Positions 15,353 through 24,001 of a DNA stretch of 32,619 bases are shown here, one piece after another. Origin of the DNA: Brevibacterium renqingii (GTDB taxonomy: Bacteria; Actinomycetota; Actinomycetes; Actinomycetales; Brevibacteriaceae). Below the pieces are notes generated by a model. The model was not told the origin of the DNA, did not search any database, and saw only the letters and a list, made by a program, of their open reading frames with translations. The DNA lies in assembly GCF_017808105.1 (NCBI RefSeq), contig NZ_JADBHF010000020.1, positions 1 through 32,619 on the forward strand, written 5' to 3'. The translations under genes and the position numbers were made by a program. Within the stretch, counting starts at the first letter, position 1. Each line of letters opens with the position of its first letter.

Positions 15353-16795
15353 ATGGCAATCTCAATCGAATCGATAACGTCGATATTCGGCGGCAAGAGA
15401 GTCAATGGCGGTCTATCGCTCGATCTGCCAGTATCTGAAGTCGTTTCCCTCGACGAACTGGCGGTCATCGGGACGGAAGAACACATCACGTTGGTCACAT
15501 GCACCGATTTCGAACTCGAAGGCTTACTTTCGCATAACTACGCAACAAAGATGGGCCTATTGAAGAACGCGGTCATCGTCTCGAGCGACGACTCACCATC
15601 ACTGCAAAAATATCTAGCGAAGTATTCGATTTCAGGCCTACTCGGCCTTCAGCTCCCGCCCTCCTTGCTTCGCTTGGCGCTCACGGCGATGGTGGACCGG
15701 AATGCTGCTGCAGAAGACCGCATGGTCACCTCCGGTACAAAAGTCCTAACGCAAATCGCTCGCCGAAGCGGCGTCCCAGGCGTTCTCTCGGAGCTTTCAC
15801 GTCGGTTGGACGGTTGGGCAGTGCTCCTGGACTACCACGGCCAGCTCATTGACAGCGCGGGAGCCGGACGTCTGCATATCGAAGACGCTACTGCGGCTGC
15901 ACTCAACCGCCCCGTCCGAATCCGGCATGTGGGTCTCCAAGTACATCCAGTTGGTGCGGACGAAGACAGAACCGGTCATCTGGTGATCTCATCGCGGATC
16001 GCAAGCTCTTCACGGGCACGCGATCTGTCAGCTCAGGCGGCAGCATTGTGTGATCTGCTCCTGCGAACGAACGACCCCTCACACACTGAACGCCTCGGAC
16101 GGCAGGTGATGATTGAAGCTCTCCTCATCGGCGGAGACAGATCGCAAAGCTGGCTGAGGCGATGGGGTGTACTAGAAAGCCACCTTTACGGTGTCTACCT
16201 GTCTTCCCGAACTAGAGATGTCGACGTCGAGTCGATCATGACACGTTGGCTCGATCAGTTAGGGGCCATGCACTTGTTCACCGTCGATCAATACGCCGCG
16301 CGCGGCTTCGTCGCCCCGGATTTTGCGGAAAGGCTGGCTGAGCTGGCCGACAACTTCGAGTCGTACGGAGGCGATACGGTCAGTTTGGGGCTGAGCCAAC
16401 TGACACCAGCGTCCCGCCTCTCCGCCGCTCTCCACCAAGCAAAACAAGCCCACGATCTCGCGGTCGATTCAGGCAAGCGCACAGCCCACTTCGATGCAGT
16501 CCCGACGATCCAGCACATTCTCGGAGACGTACATTCCCAATCGAGATCATCAATTGCCTCGATCCTCGATCCGCTCAGAGAGCAATCCGGAATCAATCCT
16601 GACCTGGAGCAAGTACTTCGCGTATTCCTCACCCATCACGGCAAGTGGCGTCCCGCTGCGAATGACCTCTCGATTCACCGCCACACGCTAATGAGTCGTA
16701 TCGCGAAGGTCGAAGAGCTCACCGGTCTTGACTTGTCGCAGGCCGACGACCGGGCTTCAGCATGGATTGCGCTCCGGTGCTTGGATCTGGCGTAG
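15353..16795 (+). CDS. PucR-family transcriptional regulator
   Basis: A 480-aa regulator with the PucR/CdaR layout: an N-terminal sensing region, a central GGDEF-like region, and the C-terminal PucR helix-turn-helix LTHHGKWRPAANDLSIHRHT followed by LMSRIAKVEELTGLDL and a final WIALRCLDLA. PucR-type proteins respond to small metabolites such as purines, amino acids or sugar acids and control adjacent catabolic genes. The ATG at 15353 follows a TACAAT box by 6 nt, giving a leaderless mRNA; the longer frame from 15257 runs through this promoter and is rejected. It is divergent from the alcohol dehydrogenase-permease operon, its likely target. Confidence 0.88.
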   Translation: MAISIESITSIFGGKRVNGGLSLDLPVSEVVSLDELAVIGTEEHITLVTCTDFELEGLLSHNYATKMGLLKNAVIVSSDDSPSLQKYLAKYSISGLLGLQLPPSLLRLALTAMVDRNAAAEDRMVTSGTKVLTQIARRSGVPGVLSELSRRLDGWAVLLDYHGQLIDSAGAGRLHIEDATAAALNRPVRIRHVGLQVHPVGADEDRTGHLVISSRIASSSRARDLSAQAAALCDLLLRTNDPSHTERLGRQVMIEALLIGGDRSQSWLRRWGVLESHLYGVYLSSRTRDVDVESIMTRWLDQLGAMHLFTVDQYAARGFVAPDFAERLAELADNFESYGGDTVSLGLSQLTPASRLSAALHQAKQAHDLAVDSGKRTAHFDAVPTIQHILGDVHSQSRSSIASILDPLREQSGINPDLEQVLRVFLTHHGKWRPAANDLSIHRHTLMSRIAKVEELTGLDLSQADDRASAWIALRCLDLA

Positions 16796-17165
16796 TCGCA
16801 AATCCAACTAGCGAATCCCCACCAGCGCCATCGCCGTCGGACGATCCTTTTTGCCGCTGATCCACATGGGCCTCACATTGTCAAATCAGTCCAACTCCTC
16901 ACTTTGAAAGGCACAAGACGCGGACACCTAAGATCTTGAGCCTATGAGACCGTCTTCAGACCGACTGAACAAAGAGCATAAGTTCAGGGAGGCCACCTCG
17001 CATGACCCGCCGGACTTTCCGTTCTGGCAATTCAAAAATACGTAGCGATCATGCCTGTGCTGCCGCGCGAATTGCGTTCAGCCGATTGACTCGCCGACAA
17101 CCTCCGCGTAATCTTTTCATCGGATATACGAACGCTAGATCCTATATGCGAAAGACAGCGAGGTC
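16796..17165. other. 370-bp intergenic region upstream of the TRAP operon
   Basis: No recognisable gene. A 33-codon ORF at 16944-17045 (starting MRPSSDRLNKEHKF) is open but lacks a convincing ribosome site and resembles nothing I know; a leader peptide or gene remnant is possible. The promoter of the TRAP operon should lie here, and no clear -35/-10 pair was identified. Confidence 0.3.
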
Positions 17166-18251
17166 ATGTCGCGACGCACACGCCTGGGCACGCGCCCAAT
17201 ACACAACCATTCACTACTACCCCTAGCCGCCAGCCTGTTGCTGGCAGTCACCGCAACGGTCGGCTGCACGCCCGCCGACAACCCAGCGAATTCAACGTTG
17301 AGTCTGGCCGATTCCTACTCCCCCAAGCATCCGTTTGGGAAGTACGGAGTCAGCGTCTTCCTCGACGAACTCGACAAGGGCGGTATCGCCACCGATTACT
17401 ACCCGTCAGGGCAGATGGGCAACGCAGAGGACCTCGCTTCCCTCATCTCCACTGACAATGTCGACATCGGACCGGCATCAGCGGCCTATCTCGAGGACAA
17501 GCTTCCGTTGTCCAGCGTCGGCGACCTGCCGATGATGACAACGGATGCGTGCGTGGCATCCGACTCGATGATGGACCTCCTCGACGAAGACGGAATCCTG
17601 TATCAAGAGGAATACGAAGACCGCGGTCTCAGACCTTTGTGGGTGTCGATCATTCCCGGATACGAAGTGTTGACAAGCAGCGCCGAAGTTGAAGAGCCAT
17701 CTGATGTGAGCGGTCTGCTCCTGCGCTCGTCAGGTGGAGCATTCGACGTCACCATGGACACCATCGGGGCCTCAGCAGTCAGCATGTCCGCCGCCGACAC
17801 GTATGAAGCCATGGCACGCCACACCGTCGACGGAACTGCTATGCCGTTCGTCAGCGTCCCCTCCTACAACCTCGAGCAAGTCGCCAACTATTCGACGGAA
17901 GGACTCAACCTCGGAGCAGTCGGAATCCCGTACGTCATCAATGAAGACGCTTGGGATGTGCTCAGCTCACAGGAACAACAGACAGTGACCGACGCATCTG
18001 CGAAGGCCCAGCAGTCGCTGTGCGACGGCCTCAACAAAGAGAAGTCAGAGGCCAAGACGTTGATGAAGAAGGCGGGTGTGAAGCTCACTCCCATCGACGG
18101 CGAGGCCGAAGAGAAATGGGCTCATGAACTCAGCCGCGCCAAGTCCGACTGGGCCAGCAGCCTCGACTCCGCCGGCCTGCCCGGCTCCGAGGTGCTCACC
18201 GAGTTCGAGAAGGCGGTGACGAAGAATGAACGTAATCGAACAAACTCCTGA
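17166..18251 (+). CDS. dctP: TRAP transporter substrate-binding lipoprotein (DctP)
   Basis: The extracytoplasmic solute receptor of a tripartite (TRAP) carboxylate transporter. It has a basic N-terminus, a hydrophobic stretch and a lipobox-like TVGC with Cys34, so it is probably lipid-anchored, as expected in a Gram-positive. The domain begins LADSYSPKHPFGKYG. The LLLRSSGGAFD segment contains the Arg (L-L-R) that normally salt-bridges the substrate carboxylate in DctP proteins, and AADTYEAMARHTVDGTAM matches the conserved later part. The ATG at 17166 has GCGAGG upstream. The end overlaps dctQ by 26 bp. The substrate is probably an organic acid, and the following CoA-transferase suggests one that is activated to a CoA thioester. 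Confidence 0.87.
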   Translation: MSRRTRLGTRPIHNHSLLPLAASLLLAVTATVGCTPADNPANSTLSLADSYSPKHPFGKYGVSVFLDELDKGGIATDYYPSGQMGNAEDLASLISTDNVDIGPASAAYLEDKLPLSSVGDLPMMTTDACVASDSMMDLLDEDGILYQEEYEDRGLRPLWVSIIPGYEVLTSSAEVEEPSDVSGLLLRSSGGAFDVTMDTIGASAVSMSAADTYEAMARHTVDGTAMPFVSVPSYNLEQVANYSTEGLNLGAVGIPYVINEDAWDVLSSQEQQTVTDASAKAQQSLCDGLNKEKSEAKTLMKKAGVKLTPIDGEAEEKWAHELSRAKSDWASSLDSAGLPGSEVLTEFEKAVTKNERNRTNS

Positions 18252-18759
18252 GGCCGGACCTAAGGGCGATCACACTGTGCACGGCGCGATCGTATCCACA
18301 TCCAAGTGGTGCGCGATGATCGGTTTGGCACTGATCACCGTGCTCATGCTCGCCGAAGTCGTCCTCCGCTACTTCGCCGGAAGCCCACTGGGCTGGAACG
18401 TCTCCTTCATCGAAAAGGTGCTTCTGCCTGGAATCGTCTTCCTCGGCATGCCATGGGGGTATGCTGTCGGCGCTCACGTCGCAGCTGATGTGGTCTACGA
18501 AAAGCTTCCTGGCAAGCTGCAAGTGGCTGCCCGATGGTTGAGCTTAATCATTGTGCTCGCGGGCCTCGTTGCATTGTTCCTCGGCGGGTTGGTTTCGATG
18601 CTCGAAGCCCTGAAACACGGAGATATTCCACCTCCACTGTCTTCGCAATTGCCGATATACAGCTGGATATGGCGCACTTTCCTGCCTCTCGGCAGCTTGT
18701 TCACCGCAGTCATCGTCCTCCTGGAATCCAGGACATTCCTCAAAGGCGGTGCAGCCTGA
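18226..18759 (+). CDS. dctQ: TRAP transporter small permease (DctQ)
   Basis: A 177-aa membrane protein with four transmembrane helices, the DctQ subunit that connects receptor and large permease. It shows the typical VVLRYFAGSPLGWNVSF (family pattern: V..RY..~~~...~E) after helix 1 and the GAHVAADVVYEKLP segment of the family after helix 2. It overlaps dctP by 26 bp, and its TGA overlaps the dctM start as TGATG, so the three are translationally coupled. Confidence 0.9.
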   Translation: MNVIEQTPEAGPKGDHTVHGAIVSTSKWCAMIGLALITVLMLAEVVLRYFAGSPLGWNVSFIEKVLLPGIVFLGMPWGYAVGAHVAADVVYEKLPGKLQVAARWLSLIIVLAGLVALFLGGLVSMLEALKHGDIPPPLSSQLPIYSWIWRTFLPLGSLFTAVIVLLESRTFLKGGAA

Positions 18760-20051
18760 TGCTAGTCCTGACCATCACAGTCCTCCTGCTGATCCTCATT
18801 CTGCTTCGAGTTCCAATTGCCTTCGCAATTCTCATCAGTGGAATCAGCGGCTTGCTGATCCTCGGCGGCCCCGCTGACGTCATCGGCGTCTTGATGACCA
18901 TCCCGCAGAGCGCGGTCGGAAACAACTCGTTAGCGGCGATCCCGCTCTTCATCCTCATGGCTCAATTCGTCCTCCATAGCGGGGCACTGGCCAGCCTCTT
19001 CGATTCTGCGAAGGTTTTGGTCGGCCGTATGCGAGGAGGTACAGCCCACGCGGCCGTCGGGGCGGGGGCAATCTTCGCCGCAGTGTCTGGGTCGTCGACC
19101 GCTGCGGCAGCGACGTTGGCTCATACCTCAACCGGTGAACTCATTCGGCAGGGCTATGACAAGAAGCTCAGCGCCGGAGTCGTCGCTGCAGCCGGGACAT
19201 TGGCTGCCATGATCCCACCGAGTGTGCTCCTGATCTTCTACGCCATCACCGCCGAAGCCGGCGTCGGGCCGACTCTCATTGCCGGAATCATCCCGGGCTT
19301 GCTCGTGGCCCTGGCGCTTGTCATCACGATCACCGTGCTGATCACGTTCAATTCGTCATCAGCACCCCGCGGTGAGGCGAGTTCAGGACGGGAAAAGCTG
19401 CTCAGCCTCGCTGGTCTCTTGCCAGTTGCCGGACTCTTCGTCCTCGTCGTCGGCCTCGTGTTCCTGGGCGTCACAACTGCTACCGAAGCCGCTGCTGTCG
19501 GATGCCTGGGAGCCCTGGCTCTCATGCTCGGCAGGAAGAAGCTCACATGGCATACAGTGACAAAGTCATTCGGCGAGGCGCTCAGTTCGTCGATCATGAT
19601 CCTCACGATCATTATGGCAGCCCATGTCTTCGGTCACTTCATCACCGAGTCGCAAGTCACGCCCCGCCTGGTCGGTACGCTCTCGACTCTGCCAGTCGCC
19701 CCGATCATCATCGTCGCGATTATTGCCTTCGGCTACCTTATCCTCGGCTTCTTCATGGATCAGATGGCGATCATTGCTCTGACCGTGCCGGTCACTCTGC
19801 CGGTCGTCACCGAATTGGGGTTCGACCCGATCTGGTTCGGCATCGTGGTCATTCTGCTCGCTGAGATCGGGCTCATCACCCCCCCACTCGGGCTCAATGT
19901 TTTCGTCGTCGCCCAGGCCGCGAGAATGCCGGTCGAAAGCGTCTTCCGCGGCAGCATTCCGTTCGTGGTTGCGATTCTGGTGGTGGGAGTCCTGCTCTTC
20001 GCATTCCCCCAAATCGTACTCATATTGCCGGAACTGATGGGAAGTGTATGA
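18759..20051 (+). CDS. dctM: TRAP transporter large permease (DctM)
   Basis: The 430-aa, roughly 11-12-helix ion-coupled permease of the TRAP system. DctM features seen are LILLRVPIAFAILISGISG at the start, GGTAHAAVGAGAIFAAVSGS (the GS-rich re-entrant segment), MIPPSVLLIFYAITAE, and the second half with GFFMDQMAIIALTVPVTLP and ITPPLGLNVFV. The ATG at 18759 shares the A of the dctQ stop. The longer frame from 18534 is the shadow of dctQ and is rejected. The end overlaps the CoA-transferase gene as ATGA. Confidence 0.92.
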   Translation: MLVLTITVLLLILILLRVPIAFAILISGISGLLILGGPADVIGVLMTIPQSAVGNNSLAAIPLFILMAQFVLHSGALASLFDSAKVLVGRMRGGTAHAAVGAGAIFAAVSGSSTAAAATLAHTSTGELIRQGYDKKLSAGVVAAAGTLAAMIPPSVLLIFYAITAEAGVGPTLIAGIIPGLLVALALVITITVLITFNSSSAPRGEASSGREKLLSLAGLLPVAGLFVLVVGLVFLGVTTATEAAAVGCLGALALMLGRKKLTWHTVTKSFGEALSSSIMILTIIMAAHVFGHFITESQVTPRLVGTLSTLPVAPIIIVAIIAFGYLILGFFMDQMAIIALTVPVTLPVVTELGFDPIWFGIVVILLAEIGLITPPLGLNVFVVAQAARMPVESVFRGSIPFVVAILVVGVLLFAFPQIVLILPELMGSV

Positions 20052-21235
20052 ACCAGAACGCGAAAGAACTGTATGGCCAGGTCAAAGGACCCCTCGATGG
20101 AATGGTCGTCGTCGAGATCGCTACGGTCATCATGGGGCCATTGGCAGGACGACTGTTTGCCAAACTCGGCGCAGAAGTCATCCATGTTGAAGCGCCCAGT
20201 GGGGATGTCATCCGCCGATCCGGCCAGTCGCGGAACCCCGGGATGTCAGGAGCAGCGCTGAGCCTCGGAGACGGGAAGAAGAACATCACCCTCGACTTCG
20301 CCGACGAAACCGACCAGCACACCCTCACTGAACTGATCCGAATCGCCGATCTCATCGTCACGAATTACCTGCCCAGGCAACGACAGAAGTTCGGATTCGA
20401 TTGGGACTCGGTATCTGAGATCAACCCGAAATGCGTTCTCGTCACCGCTCAGGGGTTCTCTTCGAACAGCCAGTACGCCGACCGGCCGGCCTACGACGAC
20501 ATCATCCAAGCAGCCAGCGGGCTGACCGACGTCTATCAGAAGTCCCAAGGTCGTCCTCAGTACGCGCCCTACGTCGTCGCCGACAAAGTCTGTGCCCTGT
20601 CCATGGTCTACTCTGGCCTCGCCGCCATTCACCGTCGACATGTCACAGGCCGCGGTCAGTGGGTCGACGTTCCCATGTTTGACGTGATGTCGGATTTCAA
20701 TCTGGTCGAACAGCTCAACGACTACTCTTTCTCCCCACCGCTCGGAGAAGCCGGCTGGCACAGGACCATCAACCCAGCTCGACGGCCCCACCCCACCACC
20801 GACGGCTGGGTCTGCGTTCTCCCCTACAACGACAGACAATGGCGCGACTTTCTCAGCATCGACAATCCAAGCATCAGTGGTGGCGACGTTCCCTACCCGA
20901 CCAACCGCGACCGCAATGCCCATGTCGAAGACACCCAGGCCCTCATCGCCGAATTCGCCGCGAGGCGGTCAACGGCCGAGGTCATCGACCTGTGCCACGA
21001 ATACGACATTCCAGCGCAAGCAGTCAACACGATCGAAGATCTGGTCAACGATGCCTACCTCACGGAACGGGGGTCCGTCGAAATGATCGATCACCCCAGC
21101 GAAGGGCGCTATTGGAGGTCGACTCCGAACTTCGGCTTTTCTGAATCACCCCTCCAACCAGTCGCACCTGCTTCCCAGGCCAACGGAGACCGTGACCTCA
21201 TCATGGACCTCATCGAACAGAGGAGAAACAAGTGA
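20048..21235 (+). CDS. Class III (CaiB/BaiF-type) CoA-transferase
   Basis: A 395-aa family III CoA-transferase that moves CoA from a donor thioester to a carboxylate. Family pattern: VVVEIATVIMGPLAGRLFAKLG at the N-terminus, LTLDF-type strand (NITLDFAD), DLIVTNYLP, and RPAYDDIIQAASGL. The first Asp of the last motif (Asp150) corresponds to the catalytic aspartate that carries the acyl and CoA intermediates. The C-terminal part has the family's small domain (PAQAVNTIEDLVNDAYL). Its start overlaps dctM (ATGA) and its stop overlaps the cupin gene (GTGA). The coupling to a TRAP transporter implies that the imported acid is activated here by exchange with another CoA ester. No CoA ligase is present in the window. 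Confidence 0.92.
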   Translation: MNQNAKELYGQVKGPLDGMVVVEIATVIMGPLAGRLFAKLGAEVIHVEAPSGDVIRRSGQSRNPGMSGAALSLGDGKKNITLDFADETDQHTLTELIRIADLIVTNYLPRQRQKFGFDWDSVSEINPKCVLVTAQGFSSNSQYADRPAYDDIIQAASGLTDVYQKSQGRPQYAPYVVADKVCALSMVYSGLAAIHRRHVTGRGQWVDVPMFDVMSDFNLVEQLNDYSFSPPLGEAGWHRTINPARRPHPTTDGWVCVLPYNDRQWRDFLSIDNPSISGGDVPYPTNRDRNAHVEDTQALIAEFAARRSTAEVIDLCHEYDIPAQAVNTIEDLVNDAYLTERGSVEMIDHPSEGRYWRSTPNFGFSESPLQPVAPASQANGDRDLIMDLIEQRRNK

Positions 21236-21606
21236 CCAACCCGAGTATCAAGCACTATGTCGGAGCAGAGCTCGAACCGTACACGCCACCTCGGCACACG
21301 TTGACGTCGAACCTGAGGCTTTTGCCTGGAGCCGACGCCGAGGGTGCGGTATCCGTTGTCCGCGGGACTATCGAACATGGAGGCTCTGCACTGCCGCATC
21401 GGCATCTGAAGAGCACGCAGTTCCTCCACATACTCTCTGGTCGTTGCTCGGTCGAGCTCGGAGACGACACCCTCGAACTCGCGGGCGGAGACTCAGTGCT
21501 GATCCCCACCGACGTCGTCCATCACGTCGAAGTCCTGTCGTCTGAGCCGCTCGAGCTGATCAACGTGTACTACCCTGCTCTCGCACCTGACGACACCATC
21601 GAGTGA
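21232..21606 (+). CDS. Cupin-domain protein
   Basis: A 124-aa single-domain cupin. Motif 1 is seen as GGSALPHRHLKSTQFLHILSG (HxH, later Gln instead of the usual Glu) and motif 2 as GGDSVLIPTDVVHHVEVLS (final His). A metal site of three histidines is therefore likely, with the glutamate ligand replaced. The gene starts with GTG overlapping the CoA-transferase stop (GTGA). Small cupins may be isomerases, dioxygenases, decarboxylases or sensors. Here the tight coupling to the CoA-transferase suggests an enzyme or binder acting on the same acid. No reaction can be assigned. Confidence 0.85.
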   Translation: MTNPSIKHYVGAELEPYTPPRHTLTSNLRLLPGADAEGAVSVVRGTIEHGGSALPHRHLKSTQFLHILSGRCSVELGDDTLELAGGDSVLIPTDVVHHVEVLSSEPLELINVYYPALAPDDTIE

Positions 21607-21625
21607 AGATGAGTCGGCAATCGAA

Positions 21626-21642
21626 AGATGATCATGTCATCT
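21626..21642. promoter_or_regulatory. Palindrome upstream of the IclR gene
   Basis: AGATGA-TCATG-TCATCT is a 17-bp palindrome with perfect 6-bp arms, centred about 20 nt before the IclR start. IclR proteins usually bind short palindromes near their own promoters, so autoregulation is plausible. I found no second copy before dctP. Confidence 0.35.
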
Positions 21643-21653
21643 AGGCTGGAAGC

Positions 21654-22376
21654 ATGGTCGAAAAGCATCGGACGGTCAGCCGCGTCGTCGGAATCCTCGA
21701 ATACGTTGTGCATTCTCCCGACGGTGCGACTCTTGCCGAGATCGCCAACCATTTAGACGCGCCGAAGTCATCTGTCTACGGCTTCGTCCGCGGTCTCGAA
21801 GCCGAGGGGTATCTGAAAGAACGCGACGCGGGTCGCTTCGTTTTCGGGCTCGGAGCTCATACGCTGCTGGCCTCACAGGCGACGTCTCTCGTCGAGCTCG
21901 CGGCACCGGTGATGAACACACTTGGACAGCAGCTCGGCGAGACAGTCACCCTGGCTGTTTTCCTTGATCACGAACTGACCTACGTTCATTCGATTCCGTC
22001 CACCCAGCGGATCGGCTACAACCCGGAAATGCACACCCGCCGACCGCTGTGGCCGACCAGCGCCGGAAAAATACTGCTGGCCGCCGCCGACAGCTCCGAT
22101 CTCAGATCTCGAATCTTGGAGTCAGAAGATATTGACGAACAACTCTACGACTCCGAGATCGAATCAGTGCGTCAGAAGGGTTACGGACTCAACATCGGCG
22201 AAACCGTTGCCGATGTCTCTGCCTTCGCCGTTGGTCTCAAGATCGCCTCGACCCTGGCTGCTGCCATTACAGTCGGCGGACCAAACGTCCGCATGAGACC
22301 ACACATTGAGCAGATGGTGGCGACCACTCGCTCAGTCATCCGAGACAACGACCTCGACGTGTGGGATTTTTCGTAG
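21654..22376 (+). CDS. IclR-family transcriptional regulator
   Basis: A 240-aa regulator with the IclR layout. The N-terminal winged helix-turn-helix reads SRVVGILEYV, then TLAEIANHLDAPKSSVYGFV and RGLEAEGYLKE. The C-terminal effector domain contains MHTRRPLWPTSAGKILLA and the later GYGLNIGETVADVSAFAVGL. These parts bind small organic acids in family members. It is in the same direction as the TRAP/CoA-transferase/cupin genes, 47 bp downstream, and is the probable local regulator. The ATG at 21654 follows GGAAG-like purines. Confidence 0.9.
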   Translation: MVEKHRTVSRVVGILEYVVHSPDGATLAEIANHLDAPKSSVYGFVRGLEAEGYLKERDAGRFVFGLGAHTLLASQATSLVELAAPVMNTLGQQLGETVTLAVFLDHELTYVHSIPSTQRIGYNPEMHTRRPLWPTSAGKILLAAADSSDLRSRILESEDIDEQLYDSEIESVRQKGYGLNIGETVADVSAFAVGLKIASTLAAAITVGGPNVRMRPHIEQMVATTRSVIRDNDLDVWDFS

Positions 22377-22791
22377 TTTTCCTCGGCTCGGCTGGTAAAC
22401 GCTCGTTACGGTTCGAGACTTCTTGGCAAATTCGTCCCGAAAGTCGCAGTCGTGTCATACTCTGGATTAAGCGCGCACAACTTTGAAACTGAACTCGACC
22501 GAGTTCTGGCACGTACAACGTCGCCGTCGCGTCCCGACGCATTCGCGAATTTCGGCCGCATTTCCTCGGCCGTGAGCGCCACTTCGTTTGCCCGCGCCGC
22601 CGGTAATCGATGAGGTCCACCTGTTCGATTGCGCGCAACCCGTTTACGATCGATCGCTACCTTTCTCGGTCCGTTTCCGCTAACGGGCAGTCGAAGACAA
22701 TGAAAAAGGTCGGTCTCGGGGAAGAGCGGCCCAAACTTGACCTTGTTCTGAGCCCAGGGGCATCGTCGGTACCGAACAACAGCGGGCCAAC
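22377..22791. other. 415-bp gap between convergent IclR and kinase genes
   Basis: No supported gene. An open plus-strand frame continues for about 75 codons after the IclR stop (containing GKFVPKVAVVSYSGLSAHN) and reads like protein, but has no start codon with a ribosome site. It may be a gene remnant. No clear terminator hairpin was found. Confidence 0.3.
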
Positions 22792-23979
22792 CTACGCCGG
22801 GGCTTCGCGGGTCACGGTCGTGTCCAAAGCTTCAACGTCAGCGATCAGCTCCATCACCGACTGATAGCGCCGGTCAGGCTGAGAGTCGATGCACTTGTGG
22901 ATAATCTGCTCGATAGGAAGTGCATTACGCCTTCCCACGTTCTTCCGCCCAGTAAAAATGTAGAGCAATACGAAGCCCGCAGCGAAGATGTCGTGTACAG
23001 TATCGAAGTCCTTGAACGAGCCGAGAGCCGGGTCGATTTTCGTGCCCTTGAGTTCGGTCTCCGTTGTCGTGAACTCGGACCCCTTGAGCTTGGCCAGGCC
23101 GAAGTCGGACAGCTTAACCAGCACAGCTGAGCCGCCGAAGGTGCGGAGTAGAACATTCCTGGTACTCAGATCCCGGTGGAAGTGCCCCTTGGAATGGATA
23201 AAGTTGAGGCCGTAGAGGAACTGTAGCGCGATCCGCTTGCGGGTCGTCTGACCGAAGCTTGGCTGATTGTTGCGTTTGGCGACGTAGTCCTCCAGCGAGG
23301 TATCACAGTGCTCCATGGTGTACGACCAGTCCGACTCCTGGAAGTTGTAGACCTCGAGGACGTACGGGAACTGAAGCTCCTTCATGAGCTCGAACTCGCG
23401 TCGGAAGCGACCCTTCTCCCGGTCATCAGCACCTGGTTTGAGCTTCTTCCTCGCCAGGACCATGCCGTAATTCGGGTCAGTGAACCGATGAACCAATGCG
23501 AAGGCCCCCTCACCGATGGGCGTCAGTTTCACTGTGCGGAGGTCAGACACCGTCACGGCTTGGTTGCCGAGGCTGAAGACCGGCGCGTAGCTCTCGACCA
23601 CAACGGGAGTGAAGCCTTCAGGGATGGGGCTCCCTCCACTATCAACGAGCCAAGCTGGTGCGTTCTCAATGACCCGCTGGTACTCGGGAGTCATTGTCAG
23701 CGAGTAGCCAGCCTTGTTGAGCATGGTGCGCGCTTCCGCCAGGAGGTCGATGAGATCTAGCAAGTTCCTCGAGTTGTCAGCGTTGAAGTGCCCGCTGCTG
23801 CCACCACGAGCCTTGTAGTTCATGTGCTTGAACTCGACGTCGAGGCCAGCGTGGATGTAGGCGAAGGCGTGGGGCAGGACTTGCTCTCGGCGGTATAACT
23901 CGAGGTAAGTAGAGTCGATATCTTTTTCATAGAACGTGCGTTCGAAGCGCTCCACCCGCTCCTGCTCCATAGTCTTCAT
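22792..23979 (-). CDS. Eukaryotic-type Ser/Thr protein kinase with novel N-terminal domain
   Basis: A soluble 395-aa protein kinase; there is no transmembrane segment, unlike the PknB type. Numbering is from the ATG at 23979. Residues 1-140 form a helical N-terminal domain that I do not recognise (with HMNYKARGGSSGHFNADNSR). The kinase domain follows: glycine-rich loop IGEGAFALV (155-163), ATP lysine in VLARKKL (178/179), alpha-C Glu in FELMKEL (196), catalytic loop FHRDLSTRNVLL (Asp270, Asn275) and SDFGLAKL (292-294). The usual APE motif is replaced by KIDPALG, followed by VHDIFAAGFVLL (the DxxxxG helix). All core catalytic residues are present, so activity is likely. A second in-frame ATG at 23970 is better spaced from GAGG and may be the true start. 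It lies downstream of a frameshifted XRE regulator and 52-aa ORF on the same strand. Confidence 0.88.
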   Translation of the reverse strand: MKTMEQERVERFERTFYEKDIDSTYLELYRREQVLPHAFAYIHAGLDVEFKHMNYKARGGSSGHFNADNSRNLLDLIDLLAEARTMLNKAGYSLTMTPEYQRVIENAPAWLVDSGGSPIPEGFTPVVVESYAPVFSLGNQAVTVSDLRTVKLTPIGEGAFALVHRFTDPNYGMVLARKKLKPGADDREKGRFRREFELMKELQFPYVLEVYNFQESDWSYTMEHCDTSLEDYVAKRNNQPSFGQTTRKRIALQFLYGLNFIHSKGHFHRDLSTRNVLLRTFGGSAVLVKLSDFGLAKLKGSEFTTTETELKGTKIDPALGSFKDFDTVHDIFAAGFVLLYIFTGRKNVGRRNALPIEQIIHKCIDSQPDRRYQSVMELIADVEALDTTVTREAPA

Positions 23980-23985
23980 ACCTCA

Positions 23986-24001
23986 AGGCTATCGATAACC
24001 T
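23986..24001. promoter_or_regulatory. Near-perfect palindrome just upstream of the kinase
   Basis: AGGcTATCGATAaCCT is a 16-bp palindrome with a single mismatched pair; its TATCGATA core is at 23990-23997. It lies 6 nt before the kinase start at 23979, so a bound repressor would block transcription or initiation. An XRE-type regulator remnant is encoded just upstream. Confidence 0.4.

Noticed and set aside
18534..18758. N-terminal extension of the DctM frame
   Set aside because: It is the out-of-frame shadow of dctQ. DctM clearly begins at the ATG at 18759.
19566..20012. Minus-strand acidic frame opposite dctM
   Set aside because: Rich in Asp, Glu, Arg and His as expected from the antisense of a membrane-protein gene; no start signal.
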